Shown one piece after another: positions 38,194-46,749 of a stretch of 64,000 nucleotides of DNA (position 1 is the stretch's first letter; the number at the start of each line of letters is the position of its first letter). The translations under genes and the position numbers were made by a program. The notes beneath the pieces were generated by a model. That model ran no database searches, had not been told where the DNA came from, and saw only the letters and a list, made by a program, of their open reading frames with translations. The DNA comes from Phenylobacterium parvum (GTDB lineage Bacteria > Pseudomonadota > Alphaproteobacteria > Caulobacterales > Caulobacteraceae): positions 124,001-188,000 of the forward strand of contig NZ_CP029479.1 in assembly GCF_003150835.1 (NCBI RefSeq), written 5' to 3'.

Positions 38194-38871
38194 TTATCCT
38201 GTTTCCCGCTTGAATCCAGAGCCTTGCGTTGCGGCTTTTTCGGGGCGCAGCCAGGGGGCGGGATCCATGGGCCGGCCCAGGTCGCGAAGCTCGAGATAGA
38301 GCCGGACCGCGGCGCCCCGGTCGGCCGCCTGGCCGATGACCTGTCCCTCACGGACCGCCTCGCCTTCGCGGACCCGGGTCGCGAATTCCCCGGCCAGGAC
38401 CACCTGCGCCCGGGGGTTGACCTGCAGGATCACGGCCTCTCCCCAGCCTTCCAGCGGACCGGCGTAGAGGACATCTCCTCCTGAAGGCGCCTGCACCCCG
38501 CCGCCGGGCGGCGACTGGAAGGTCATGCCCTGGGAGCGCAGGCCGCCCACCTGCCGGACCCCGAACCCCTCCAGGACGGGCCCCGGGGATGGAGGCGTCA
38601 GGGCGACCCCGGCCGTACGCCCCCGGGCGAGGCGCTCGGACAGGGCGAAGCCGGCGGCCAGCTCGGCCCGGGCGGCGTCCAGCGCGGCCTGGGGCGGGTC
38701 CAGGAGGGGATCGGGCGGGTCCAGGCGCAGGGCGAAGAGGGCGAGGGCCGGGTCGGTCCGCAGGCCTGGCGCGGGTTCGGGCCGGTCCTGCGCCGTGGCG
38801 GAGGCGAGAAAGCCGGCCAGCGCCGCGCCGGCCGGAAAGATCATCCAAAGGCGGCGGGCGCGCTCAGTCAC
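38194..38871 (-). CDS. EnvC-like degenerate LytM (M23) protein, short
   Basis: This 225-residue protein has a signal peptide (cleavage after SATA, about residue 27) and a C-terminal LytM-like domain. The domain keeps the scaffold (APSGGDVLYAGPLEGWG, EGQVIG, LYLELRD, PMDP), but the zinc ligands HxxxD and HxH are all replaced; LYLELR stands where active enzymes have LHFEVR. Inactive LytM proteins such as EnvC activate amidases at the division site. Unusually, the long coiled coil of EnvC is missing, leaving only about 80 residues between the signal and the LytM domain. The start is GTG, overlapping the rlmH stop by eight bases. Confidence 0.82.
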   Translation of the reverse strand: MTERARRLWMIFPAGAALAGFLASATAQDRPEPAPGLRTDPALALFALRLDPPDPLLDPPQAALDAARAELAAGFALSERLARGRTAGVALTPPSPGPVLEGFGVRQVGGLRSQGMTFQSPPGGGVQAPSGGDVLYAGPLEGWGEAVILQVNPRAQVVLAGEFATRVREGEAVREGQVIGQAADRGAAVRLYLELRDLGRPMDPAPWLRPEKAATQGSGFKRETG

Positions 38872-39328
38872 GGTGGTAGGGGCTCCCGGCCAGGAGGGTG
38901 ACGGCGCGATAGACCTGCTCGGCCAGCATGACCCGCGCCAGGGCGTGGGGCCAGGTCTGCGGTCCGAAGGCCAGGGTGTCGTGGGCGCGGGCCCGGAGGG
39001 CCGGGTCCAGGCCGTCGGCCCCGCCCACCAGAAAGACCAGGCGGCGCACGCCGTCGTCCCTCAGGCGGCCGATCTCCGCGGCGAAGTCGCGGGAGGTGCG
39101 GGCCCGGCCGGTCTCGTCGCAGGCGATGATCCGGCTGTCCGCCAGGTGGCTGGACAGCGCCTCGGCCTCCGCCGCCCGTCCCGGCTTGCGCGCCTCGACC
39201 TCGGTCACCTCCACCGGGCCCAGGCCCAGGGCGCGCCCCGCGGCCGACGCCCGCTCGGCGTAGAGACGGACCAGGTCGGCCTCGGGCGAGCGGCCCAGGC
39301 GTCCGACGGCGACGATGGCGATCCTCAA
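38864..39328 (-). CDS. rlmH: 23S rRNA pseudouridine-1915 N3-methyltransferase RlmH
   Basis: This 154-residue SPOUT methyltransferase begins RIAIVAVGRLG and has the AdoMet knot FLVGGADGLD and the characteristic C-terminus FGPQTWPHALARVMLAEQVYRA ending in SPYHRD, here in pieces as AEQVYRA and GSPYHRD. It methylates pseudouridine 1915 in the ribosomal decoding region. The start is TTG at 39328, merged with the amidase stop as TTGA; this gives the family length of about 155, and no ATG fits. Its position near rsfS and nadD matches the usual alphaproteobacterial order. Confidence 0.95.
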   Translation of the reverse strand: MRIAIVAVGRLGRSPEADLVRLYAERASAAGRALGLGPVEVTEVEARKPGRAAEAEALSSHLADSRIIACDETGRARTSRDFAAEIGRLRDDGVRRLVFLVGGADGLDPALRARAHDTLAFGPQTWPHALARVMLAEQVYRAVTLLAGSPYHRD

Positions 39329-40719
39329 CCGCCGAACCCCGGCGGTGCGATGAAGCCCCCGATTTCTCGCTCCAGGAGCTCGGCGAAGCGGAGGGTCGTC
39401 AGGTCCTGCATCCAGCCGCCGATCACCTGGACGCCCATGGGCAGTCCGGCCCTCGACAGGCCGACCGGCAGGGCCGTGGCCGGCAGGTTGGGCAGGAGAG
39501 CGACCGCCGGCCAGCCGAGCTGGGCGTAGTAGGGCGTGTCCGATCCGTTGACCTTCAGGGTCCGCGCGTAGGTCTCCGGCCCATCCTCGTGCGGAAAGGC
39601 TGTGACGCCGAAGGTTGGGGTGATCACGACGTCGAACATCTCGAACAGGGCGGCCCAGCGCCGGCGGAAGGCCAGCTGGGCGTCCAGCATGTCCATGTAG
39701 GCGTGGGCGTCGGGCGGGCTGGCCCCGGGGGCGCCCCGGCTGATCGCGGTGTTGAGGAGCGGCTGGTAGGCCGCGTGCTGGGCGGCCAGGTCCGGCAGGA
39801 GGTCGCTGGACCGGGACACAGCGGCGCCCAGGGCCTCCAGCCGGCTGGCCAGGCCCTCCACGGCGCCGGCGATCTCGTCGTCGGTGGGCGTCAGGGGGTG
39901 CTGGGTCAGCACGAGCACGCGATGCGCCGCCAGGGTCTCGCGGCGGGGCGGCGCCAGGGTGAAGGCAAGGCCGCCGGCCTCTTCCGGCTCCGGGCCGGCG
40001 AGGACCGAAAGCGCCCGTCGCAGGTCGGCCGTGCACCGGGCCATGGGCCCCACGACCGCCAGGGGGACGGGGACCCCATCCGTCCCCGGCGGGGTGTGGC
40101 CACGTGTGGGGACGAGGCCGTAGGTCGGCTTGTGCCCGAAGACCCCGCAGAGGGCCGAGGGCACGCGGATCGACCCGCCGATATCCGACCCGAGCTCCAG
40201 GGGGGTCATGCCGGCGGCCAGGGCCGCTGCGGCGCCGCCGGAGGATCCGCCGGGTGAGCGGGACGCATCCCAGGGGTTCCCGGTGCGGCCATAGATCGGG
40301 TTCGTGCTCTGCCAGTCGGCCAGCATGGGCGGCACGTTCGTCAGGCCCAGGATGATGGCGCCGGCGGCCTTCAGCCGCGCCACGGCGGTGGCGTCCGTTG
40401 GCGCGGTCCAGCCCTGGAAGGCGGGGCTGCCCCAGGTCGAGGGCAGGCCCTCCACCTGGTTAGATTCCTTGACCGTCATGGGCAGGCCGAGGAGGGGCGA
40501 CCGTTCGCCCCGGGCGAGGCGGGCGTCGGCCTGCCGGGCGGCCTCCCGGGCGCGGTCGAAGTCGCGCACGACCACGGCGTTGATCCCCTGGTCACGGTCC
40601 TCGATCCGGGCGATGAGGGCATCGGTGAGCTCCAGGGAGCCGATCCGGCGCGCCGCAAGGGCGTCGACGAGTTCGCCCACCGTGGCGTCCAGAAGTTCAG
40701 GTGTCCGGGTTCCGGTCAT
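39325..40719 (-). CDS. Amidase signature family enzyme
   Basis: This 464-residue amidase has the Ser-cisSer-Lys triad: Lys in MTVKESN (about residue 83), cis-Ser in PGGSSGGAAAAL (about 156-167) and the nucleophile Ser in SDIGGSIRVPS (about 178-188). It hydrolyses amides of unknown identity; GatA, acylamidases and indoleacetamide hydrolase share the fold, and no gatB/gatC genes are near. It sits between rlmH and rsfS, which are usually neighbours, so it looks like an insertion into a conserved gene order. It is coupled to rlmH by TTGA. Confidence 0.9.
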   Translation of the reverse strand: MTGTRTPELLDATVGELVDALAARRIGSLELTDALIARIEDRDQGINAVVVRDFDRAREAARQADARLARGERSPLLGLPMTVKESNQVEGLPSTWGSPAFQGWTAPTDATAVARLKAAGAIILGLTNVPPMLADWQSTNPIYGRTGNPWDASRSPGGSSGGAAAALAAGMTPLELGSDIGGSIRVPSALCGVFGHKPTYGLVPTRGHTPPGTDGVPVPLAVVGPMARCTADLRRALSVLAGPEPEEAGGLAFTLAPPRRETLAAHRVLVLTQHPLTPTDDEIAGAVEGLASRLEALGAAVSRSSDLLPDLAAQHAAYQPLLNTAISRGAPGASPPDAHAYMDMLDAQLAFRRRWAALFEMFDVVITPTFGVTAFPHEDGPETYARTLKVNGSDTPYYAQLGWPAVALLPNLPATALPVGLSRAGLPMGVQVIGGWMQDLTTLRFAELLEREIGGFIAPPGFGG

Positions 40720-40789
40720 GACGGCGTTCCTCCCGGGCGGATCGTGCCTGCGGGGTCGGGGCCGTGTCCAGACGGAAGACTCCGTTCGG

Positions 40790-41200
40790 TCAGACGGCGG
40801 TGCGGTGGCCGGAGTCCACCGACCAGATCTTCTCGATGTTGTAGAAGGAACGGACTTCTGGCCGGAAGATGTGGACGATGACGTCGCCGGCGTCGATCAG
40901 CACCCAGTCGCAGTGCGGCAGGCCCTCGACGCGCGCGCGGCCGTAGCCGTGCTCCTTCAGGCTACGGAGCAGGTGGTCGGCAATGGCGCCGACATGGCGG
41001 TGCGAACGCCCGGAGGCCACCACCAGGCCGTCGGCCATGGCGGTCTTGCCCTTGAGGTCGATGAAGACGACATCCTGGGCCTGGTCGTCATCCAGGCGGT
41101 TCAGGATAAGCTCCTCCAGCGCGGAAACGCCTTGCGGGAGGGCGGCTCCGGCGGCCGGGGCCGGGGCGGTTTGCGCGGTCTGCGCAGGGTCGGGGCTCAG
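40790..41200 (-). CDS. rsfS: Ribosome silencing factor RsfS, apparently with a CTG start
   Basis: The protein binds ribosomal protein uL14 and blocks subunit joining in starvation. The segment from SALEELILNRLDDDQAQDVV to the C-terminus is full-length RsfS, with the typical GRSHRHVGAIADHLL and EVRSFYNIEKIWS. An ATG at 41038 would cut away the first conserved strands (VVFIDLKGKTA), leaving 82 residues. Upstream in this frame there is no ATG, GTG or TTG. A CTG at 41200 has AGGAG eight bases upstream and would give 136 residues, with an Ala/Pro-rich lead. Either CTG initiates or there is a sequence error. Confidence 0.85.
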   Translation of the reverse strand: MSPDPAQTAQTAPAPAAGAALPQGVSALEELILNRLDDDQAQDVVFIDLKGKTAMADGLVVASGRSHRHVGAIADHLLRSLKEHGYGRARVEGLPHCDWVLIDAGDVIVHIFRPEVRSFYNIEKIWSVDSGHRTAV

Positions 41201-41273
41201 CGGAACAACTCCTGTTCGGTCACGCCAAAAAGGGCTCTTAGCACAGGTGAAGGCTCTGGTCAGCCTTGACGTG

Positions 41274-41858
41274 TCAGCCCCTGCGCAAACGACCCGCCCG
41301 CATCCGTTCGCGAAGGGCGGTCGACGACTGGAAATTCAGCGGCCCGTAGAGGAAGACCCAGGCGGGCGCCGGATGGTCGGCCAGGCCTTTGGCCCGGGTA
41401 AAGGGGATCCGGGCCGCGGCGAAGCGCCGGGCGGCCGGCGAGGACCGGCTCTTCAGCGAGATCCAGGGTCGCGAGACCACGGCGACGGGAAGGGCCCGCA
41501 TGATCTGCGTCCATCCCCGCCAGCGATGGAATCCCGCCAGGCTGTCGGCGCCCATGATCCAGACGAAGCGGACCCCGGGGAACCGGGCCTTGAGGGCCAG
41601 GACCGTGTCGAGGGTATAGCGGGTGCCCAGCCGGGCCTCGACGTCAGAAACGATCATGCCCCGGTCCCGGGCCAGGGCGCGCACTCCCGCCAGGCGCACA
41701 TCCAGGGACTGGGTCTCGGCGCTGGACTTGAGGGGGTTTTGGGGCGCGACCAGCCAGATCACCCGGTCCAGGCCCAGGCGCTGGCGCGCCGTCTCGGCGA
41801 CGTGGGCATGCCCCTCATGCGCTGGATTGAAGCTGCCGCCGTAGAGGCCGACCTTCAT
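41274..41858 (-). CDS. nadD: Nicotinate-nucleotide adenylyltransferase NadD
   Basis: This 194-residue protein has the nucleotidyltransferase signature GLYGGSFNPAHEGHAHVAE at the N-terminus, then WIMGADSLAGFHRW and the C-terminal SSTALRERMR matching the family ISST-x-R motif. It makes deamido-NAD from nicotinate mononucleotide and ATP. The ATG at 41858 begins the Rossmann strand directly (MKVGLYGGS); the longer open frame upstream is not supported. The ProA-like gene ends 85 bases upstream and rsfS follows, the usual order. Confidence 0.95.
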   Translation of the reverse strand: MKVGLYGGSFNPAHEGHAHVAETARQRLGLDRVIWLVAPQNPLKSSAETQSLDVRLAGVRALARDRGMIVSDVEARLGTRYTLDTVLALKARFPGVRFVWIMGADSLAGFHRWRGWTQIMRALPVAVVSRPWISLKSRSSPAARRFAAARIPFTRAKGLADHPAPAWVFLYGPLNFQSSTALRERMRAGRLRRG

Positions 41859-41943
41859 GCCCCGGGACAGGGAGAATCCCGGCCTGAGGGCGCCGGGGCG
41901 CCCCCCGCCGGACCGTCGCCTGACCTGTCCCGCCACCCACATG

Positions 41944-43473
41944 TCAGGGACGCGACCGGTCGAGCCCGGCGTCGACCTGCCGCATCCGGGTGCGGACGGT
42001 GAAGACGCCGTCACCGGCCAGGACGCCGCCCCGGGCGAAGAGGCGTCCGCCCTCCCAGTTCGAGAGGCCGAGCTCGGGACGGTTAAGGGCGTACTGGCCA
42101 TCGACCCAGCGGGTGAAGCCGTCGCCGGTAAAGGGCGCCTCCACGCCGGCCTCGAACCGGGCGAGGGCGGCGGGATCCTGGGTAATGAGGGTGGCGACCA
42201 GCCGGGGGGCATGGCGGTTGAAGAGGGCGATGGCGGCGTCGAGGTTCTCGACCACGGCCAGGCTGACCTCGGGGGTATCCTCCCACTCCCATTCCCGGGC
42301 GAGTCCAGCCTCGGGCATCAGGTCGGCCCGGGGCTCGACGGCGACGCCTTCGGCCCGGACCACCTCGGCCGTGGCGTCCAGCCAGCCGGACGACGGCAGG
42401 AAGGCTACGGCGCCCTCCACGACGTGCAGTCGGCAGCCGCGGCGACGGCGACCCGCCGCCTCGAGGGCCTGCAGGAAGACCGGGACCAGCTCGGCGGCGC
42501 GCGACTGCAGGATGACGCAGACATTGAGGGTGTTGCACACCTTCCGGTCGAGGGAGTGGAAGACCACCTCGCCGAAGCGTCCGGCGTCAGCGGCGTCGTC
42601 GGCGACCATCCAGGCCCCGCCCGTTCCATGCAGGCTGACCGGCGTCCCGGACTGGCGCGCAATGGCGCCGAGCTGGGCGACGGCGGGCCCGGATCCGCGG
42701 GCGACGGCGAGGGACAGGCGTCGGTCGGCGAACATGGCCCAGCCCGCCGAACGCTCGGCGGAATCCACCAGGCTCATGGCGCCCTGCGGCAGGCCCGCGG
42801 CGGCCAGGGCGGGGACCACGGCCTCGGCCATCAGGACCCGGGCGCAGCCCAGGGCGTCGGAGCCGATCCGGAAGACCACGGTATTGCCAGTCCGGAGCAC
42901 GCCAGCAGCGTCGGCAAAGACGTTGGGGCGGCCCTCGAAGACGAAGCCGACAGGGCCGAGGGGCGCGCTGACCTGCTCTACGCTCCAGCCTTCATGGGCA
43001 ATGGTTTCCAGGACCCGGCCCCGCCCAGCGGGGCTGTCGCGCCAGGACCTGAGCCCAGAGGCCATGTCCCGCCGCATGGCGTCCGAGGCGGCCAGGCGCG
43101 TGGTCGAGCGACCCCGGGTCCGGGCGGCCTCGACATCCGCCGCATTGGCGGCAGCAAAACGGTTCCAGACCTGGTCGTCCTCAATGCGCCGGGCGAACCC
43201 GTCGAAGAAGGCGGAGATCGCGGCGTCGGACACCCCGGAAAGGGCGGAGAAGGCGCCTTGGGCGGCGGCGGTCGCGCGGTCCACCTCGGCCGCCACAGCG
43301 GCGGGAACGTGCAGGAGGTCGCCGGTTTCCTGGACCACCACCAGGCGGTCACCGGCCTGGAAGGCCGCCGCCAGCTCCGGAGAGACGAAGGTCAGGCGGT
43401 CGCCGCCAAAGGGCACCGCCATGCCGGCTGGAAGCGCCTCAAGGGGCGCAATCCTGTCTCCGTGCTCCGACAT
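41944..43473 (-). CDS. proA: ProA-like aldehyde dehydrogenase (glutamate-5-semialdehyde dehydrogenase family)
   Basis: This 509-residue protein matches gamma-glutamyl phosphate reductase in key places: FEGRPNVFADAAG (ProA: EARPNVT-DAA), RTGNTVVFRIGSDA, and the catalytic cysteine region DRKVCNTLNVCVI. It also sits immediately upstream of nadD, where proA normally is. It would reduce gamma-glutamyl phosphate for proline synthesis. It is about 90 residues longer than typical ProA (about 420), mainly in an N-terminal extension before the usual AAA-region, and the sequence is divergent; proB is not in the window. I am confident of the fold and fairly confident of the role. Confidence 0.75.
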   Translation of the reverse strand: MSEHGDRIAPLEALPAGMAVPFGGDRLTFVSPELAAAFQAGDRLVVVQETGDLLHVPAAVAAEVDRATAAAQGAFSALSGVSDAAISAFFDGFARRIEDDQVWNRFAAANAADVEAARTRGRSTTRLAASDAMRRDMASGLRSWRDSPAGRGRVLETIAHEGWSVEQVSAPLGPVGFVFEGRPNVFADAAGVLRTGNTVVFRIGSDALGCARVLMAEAVVPALAAAGLPQGAMSLVDSAERSAGWAMFADRRLSLAVARGSGPAVAQLGAIARQSGTPVSLHGTGGAWMVADDAADAGRFGEVVFHSLDRKVCNTLNVCVILQSRAAELVPVFLQALEAAGRRRRGCRLHVVEGAVAFLPSSGWLDATAEVVRAEGVAVEPRADLMPEAGLAREWEWEDTPEVSLAVVENLDAAIALFNRHAPRLVATLITQDPAALARFEAGVEAPFTGDGFTRWVDGQYALNRPELGLSNWEGGRLFARGGVLAGDGVFTVRTRMRQVDAGLDRSRP

Positions 43474-43577
43474 CGCCTCCCCGCTCGCTCCGGACCCTTA
43501 GGCTCAGACTGAGCCTTACTAGACCAAACGACGGGCGGCGCCACGGCGGAATATCCACCGGGGGCCAGGCCCCCGGA

Positions 43578-45770
43578 TCAGGCGCGGATCATCGGTAGAC
43601 GGAAGGTGGCCTTGCCCGTGGCCGCCAGGACGGCGTTCGCCACCGCCGGCCCAATGACCGGGGTCCCCGGCTCGCCCACGCCCGAGGGCGGGTTGGTCGA
43701 GGGCAGGATATGGGTCTCGACCGTCGGAGCCTCGGAATTGCGGAGCACGGGATAGGCGTCGAAGTTCCGCCGTTCGACGGCGCCAGCCTTGAGGATCATC
43801 TCGTCGTGAAGGGCGGCGGACAGGCCGTAGCAGGTCCCCCCCTCCACCTGGGCGGCGATCTGGTCCGGCGAGATGGCCGTCCCGCAGTCGATGGCGCTGA
43901 CCACGCGGCCGACCTTCGGGACGCCGTCGACGATCCGGACCTCGGCGATCTGGGCGACCACCGAACCAAAGCTTTCGTGGACCGCCACGCCCCGGGTGAC
44001 GCCCGCCGGCGCCGGCTTGTCCCACCCGGCCTTCTCGGCCGCCAGCTTGAGGACGGCGATGTGCCGGCTGGCGCCGGCCTTCTCGAACAGGGCCAGGCGA
44101 TAGGCCACCGGGTCCTTGCCGGCCTTGCGGGCCAGCTGGTCAATGGTGTGCTCCATCACGAAGGCGGTGTGGGTCGCGCCCACCGACCGCCACCAGAGCA
44201 CGGGGACCCCCAGCTCGGGCATGAGGACCTGGCCGTCCACGGCGGGAGTGGCCTTGAGGTAGGGCGACCCCATCGCCCCTTCCACTGTCGAGCTGTCGAT
44301 CCCCTTGGGCGCCATGGGCGAGCCCTTCATCAGGGACTGGGTGACCACGCGGTGGGTCCAGGCGGCGGGGAAGCCGTCCTTGTCCAGGCGGACCTTGAGC
44401 CGGTGGTGGGTCAGGGGCCGGAAATAGCCGGCCGCCATGTCGTCCTCACGGGTCCAGACCAGCTTCACCGGCGTTCCCTTGCCGACCTTCTTGGCGATGT
44501 GGACGCATTCGGCGACGAAGTCGGACTGGAAGTTGGCCCGACGCCCGAAGGAGCCGCCGGCGAACAGGTTCTCGATCTGGATCGATCCGGGCAGTGCGCC
44601 GACGATCCGGGCGGTGTTGAGCTGGTCCAGGGTCGGGGACTGGGACGCCACGGTCAGCCGGGTCCCACCCTTGCCGCCCACCTGGGCGACGCAGTTCATC
44701 GGCTCCATGGTCGCATGGGCCAGGAAGGGGAAGTCGTAGGTCGCCTCGAAGACCTCGCCCTCGTCGGCGGCCGCGGCGTCGCCGCGGGTCTCGAAGGTCT
44801 CCCACTTCAGCTTGTCCGGCAGGGCGCCCTTGCCGGCCGCCCACTCGGCGTATTTCGCCTCGATCTCGGCGGAGCCCAGGGGCTCGGCCTTGGACTCGTC
44901 CCAGGTCACCTTCAGGGCGTTGCGGCCCTGGAGGGCAGCCCAGGTGGACTTGGCCACCACGGCGACGCCGGAGGGAATCTTGAAGACATCGACGACCCCG
45001 GCGACCTTGCGCGCCTCGGCGTCCTCGAATCCGCTGACCTTGGCGCCGAACCGGGGGGCGTGGGCGACGACGGCCGTCAGCAGGCCCTCCATCTTCACGT
45101 CCTGGGTATAGCGCGCCTCGCCGGTGCTCTTGGCCCGGGAGTCCTTGCGGCGGACCCGGTCGGTGCCGATCAGCGTGAAGGCCTCATGCGCCTTCAGCTT
45201 CGGCTCGGCGGGCGGCGTGATGGTCGAGGCCCCCTGCAGCAGTTCGCCGAACCCGGCGGACTTGCCCGAGGCGGCGTGGCTGACAACCCCGTCCTTCACG
45301 GTGATCTCGGCCTCGGGGACCTTCCAGGCGGCCGCGGCGGCGCCCGTGAACATGGCGCGGGCCGCCGCGCCGGCCTTGCGCAGCTGCATCCAGCTGTTGG
45401 GGATGGCGGTGGAGCCGCCCGTGCCCTGAACGCCCATCAGGGTGTTGGCGTAGAGCTTGGCGTTGGCGGGCGCCTGCTCGACGCTGACCCGGCTCCAGTC
45501 GGCGTCCAGTTCCTCGGCGACGATGGCCGCCAGACCGGCATGGGTGCCTTGCCCGAACTCGATGTGCTTGTTGACGACGGTCACGGCGCCATCGGCGGCG
45601 ATCCGGATGAACGGGCCAAAGGCGCCCACATCTGTCTTGGCCCCCATGGCCAGCAGGTCGGCGGGGCCACACCCGACGAGAAGGGCGCCGGAGACAAGGG
45701 CGGTTCCGACCACCAGTTCCCGGCGGGTGGCCCCGGTGCGGGCGGCGTCCTGGTCGACATGGGCGTTCAT
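43578..45770 (-). CDS. Molybdopterin-binding oxidoreductase large subunit (isoquinoline 1-oxidoreductase IorB-like)
   Basis: This 730-residue protein is of the xanthine-oxidase family, aldehyde/isoquinoline oxidoreductase branch. It begins with a Tat-type signal: TRRELV (R16, R17), a hydrophobic stretch and a lipobox-like LVGC (C34), so it should be exported folded and perhaps lipid-anchored. The molybdopterin regions follow: HIEFGQGTHAGLA, GTGGSTAIPNSW, HATMEPMNCVA, and near the C-terminus the catalytic-Glu region GVGEPGTPVIGPAVANAV. GAGGAGC precedes the ATG. The small Fe-S subunit gene is directly upstream and a cytochrome c gene is divergent. The substrate is unknown; N-heterocycles or aldehydes are likely. 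Confidence 0.9.
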   Translation of the reverse strand: MNAHVDQDAARTGATRRELVVGTALVSGALLVGCGPADLLAMGAKTDVGAFGPFIRIAADGAVTVVNKHIEFGQGTHAGLAAIVAEELDADWSRVSVEQAPANAKLYANTLMGVQGTGGSTAIPNSWMQLRKAGAAARAMFTGAAAAAWKVPEAEITVKDGVVSHAASGKSAGFGELLQGASTITPPAEPKLKAHEAFTLIGTDRVRRKDSRAKSTGEARYTQDVKMEGLLTAVVAHAPRFGAKVSGFEDAEARKVAGVVDVFKIPSGVAVVAKSTWAALQGRNALKVTWDESKAEPLGSAEIEAKYAEWAAGKGALPDKLKWETFETRGDAAAADEGEVFEATYDFPFLAHATMEPMNCVAQVGGKGGTRLTVASQSPTLDQLNTARIVGALPGSIQIENLFAGGSFGRRANFQSDFVAECVHIAKKVGKGTPVKLVWTREDDMAAGYFRPLTHHRLKVRLDKDGFPAAWTHRVVTQSLMKGSPMAPKGIDSSTVEGAMGSPYLKATPAVDGQVLMPELGVPVLWWRSVGATHTAFVMEHTIDQLARKAGKDPVAYRLALFEKAGASRHIAVLKLAAEKAGWDKPAPAGVTRGVAVHESFGSVVAQIAEVRIVDGVPKVGRVVSAIDCGTAISPDQIAAQVEGGTCYGLSAALHDEMILKAGAVERRNFDAYPVLRNSEAPTVETHILPSTNPPSGVGEPGTPVIGPAVANAVLAATGKATFRLPMIRA

Positions 45771-45811
45771 GAAGGAGCTCCTCGGAGGGATCGGGACTTC
45801 AGGTCTGGACG

Positions 45812-46267
45812 TCAGGCGCGGACCTGGGCGGCCGCCTCGCGGATGGCGGCGCGAATCCGCTGGTAGGCGCCGCACCGGCAGATGTTGCCATCCATGGCGG
45901 CGTCGATGTCGGCGTCGGAAGGATTGGCGTTCCCGGCCAGCAGGGCCACCGCGCTCATGATCTGGCCCGACTGGCAGTAGCCGCACTGCGGCACGTCCAG
46001 CTTTACCCAGGCCTCCTGGACCGGGTGGGTCCCGCCCAGGCCCTCGATGGTGGTGATCTTCACTCCGGCCAGGGCGCTGACCGGCAGGGAGCAGGAGCGG
46101 ACGGGCGCGCCATCGGCGAGAACGGTGCAGGCTCCGCACTGCCCGACTCCACAGCCATACTTGGAGCCGGTGAGGCCGGCCTCGTCCCGGAGGACCCAGA
46201 GAAGGGGGGTGTCAGGCGCCGCTTCCACCTGGACCGTGCGACCGTTGATCTCGAGGCTCGTGGCCAT
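45812..46267 (-). CDS. 2Fe-2S subunit of molybdenum hydroxylase (IorA-like)
   Basis: This 151-residue small subunit has a plant-type 2Fe-2S site, [13 protein letters not shown] with the further Cys in RSCSLP. It also has the four-helix 2Fe-2S site [10 protein letters not shown] and CRCGAYQRI. It relays electrons from the molybdenum site of the large subunit. It has no signal of its own and would be co-exported with its Tat-bearing partner 41 bases downstream. It matches IorA/CoxS-type subunits of isoquinoline or aldehyde oxidoreductases. Confidence 0.93.
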   Translation of the reverse strand: MATSLEINGRTVQVEAAPDTPLLWVLRDEAGLTGSKYGCGVGQCGACTVLADGAPVRSCSLPVSALAGVKITTIEGLGGTHPVQEAWVKLDVPQCGYCQSGQIMSAVALLAGNANPSDADIDAAMDGNICRCGAYQRIRAAIREAAAQVRA

Positions 46268-46303
46268 GCCGGACTCTCCGAAGGACTGCGAAGGCGATGT
46301 ATC

Positions 46304-46332
46304 TTAACGGCGCTTAGGCGGCCCTGTATAGT
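46304..46332 (+). promoter_or_regulatory. Possible promoter of the cytochrome c gene
   Basis: TTAACG (46304-46309) and TATAGT (46327-46332) are 17 bases apart, a spacing and sequence fitting a housekeeping promoter, with a leader of about 20 bases to the cytochrome c start. It lies in the 91-base divergent region with the molybdenum hydroxylase genes. Confidence 0.4.
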
Positions 46333-46358
46333 GCGCCCAATCAGATCCGGAGTTCCGC

Positions 46359-46733
46359 ATGCCCGCGTCCAAGTCGCTTCCCGCCCTGGTCCTTTCCGCA
46401 AGCCTGCTGGCGGCTGGCGTCATGTCCGCGACGGCTGCGGCGGCTGCGGACGGCGCCAAGGTCTTCAACCTCCAGTGCCGGACGTGCCACGCGGCCAAGA
46501 GCAGCGTTGCAGGGCCTTCCCTGAACGGGGTCGCCGGGCGCCGGATCGCGGGCCTGTCGGACTTCGCCTACTCGTCCGCCCTCAAGTCCAAGGGCGGATC
46601 CTGGACCGACGCGGCCCTCGACGCCTACCTCGCCGCCCCGGCCAAGTTCGCACCGGGTGGACGGATGTTCAACGCCGTGGCCGCCCCTGGGGACCGGGCC
46701 GCCGTGATCGCCTACCTCAAGACCCTCAAGTAA
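46359..46733 (+). CDS. Class I cytochrome c, periplasmic
   Basis: This 124-residue protein has a signal peptide (residues 1-29), the haem attachment site CRTCH (C40, C43, H44) and a probable axial methionine M103 in GGRMFNA, as in cytochrome c2-like proteins. It would carry electrons in the periplasm. Because it is divergent from, and adjacent to, the exported molybdenum hydroxylase genes, it may be that enzyme's electron acceptor; a general respiratory role is the alternative. Confidence 0.9.
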   Translation: MPASKSLPALVLSASLLAAGVMSATAAAAADGAKVFNLQCRTCHAAKSSVAGPSLNGVAGRRIAGLSDFAYSSALKSKGGSWTDAALDAYLAAPAKFAPGGRMFNAVAAPGDRAAVIAYLKTLK

Positions 46734-46749
46734 GGCCCAAGGCCCCGCC

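Noticed and set aside
46304..46317. CtrA box before the cytochrome c gene
   Set aside because: TTAA and TTAG are separated by six bases instead of seven, and the last base of the second half does not match; a normal promoter explains the TTAACG better.
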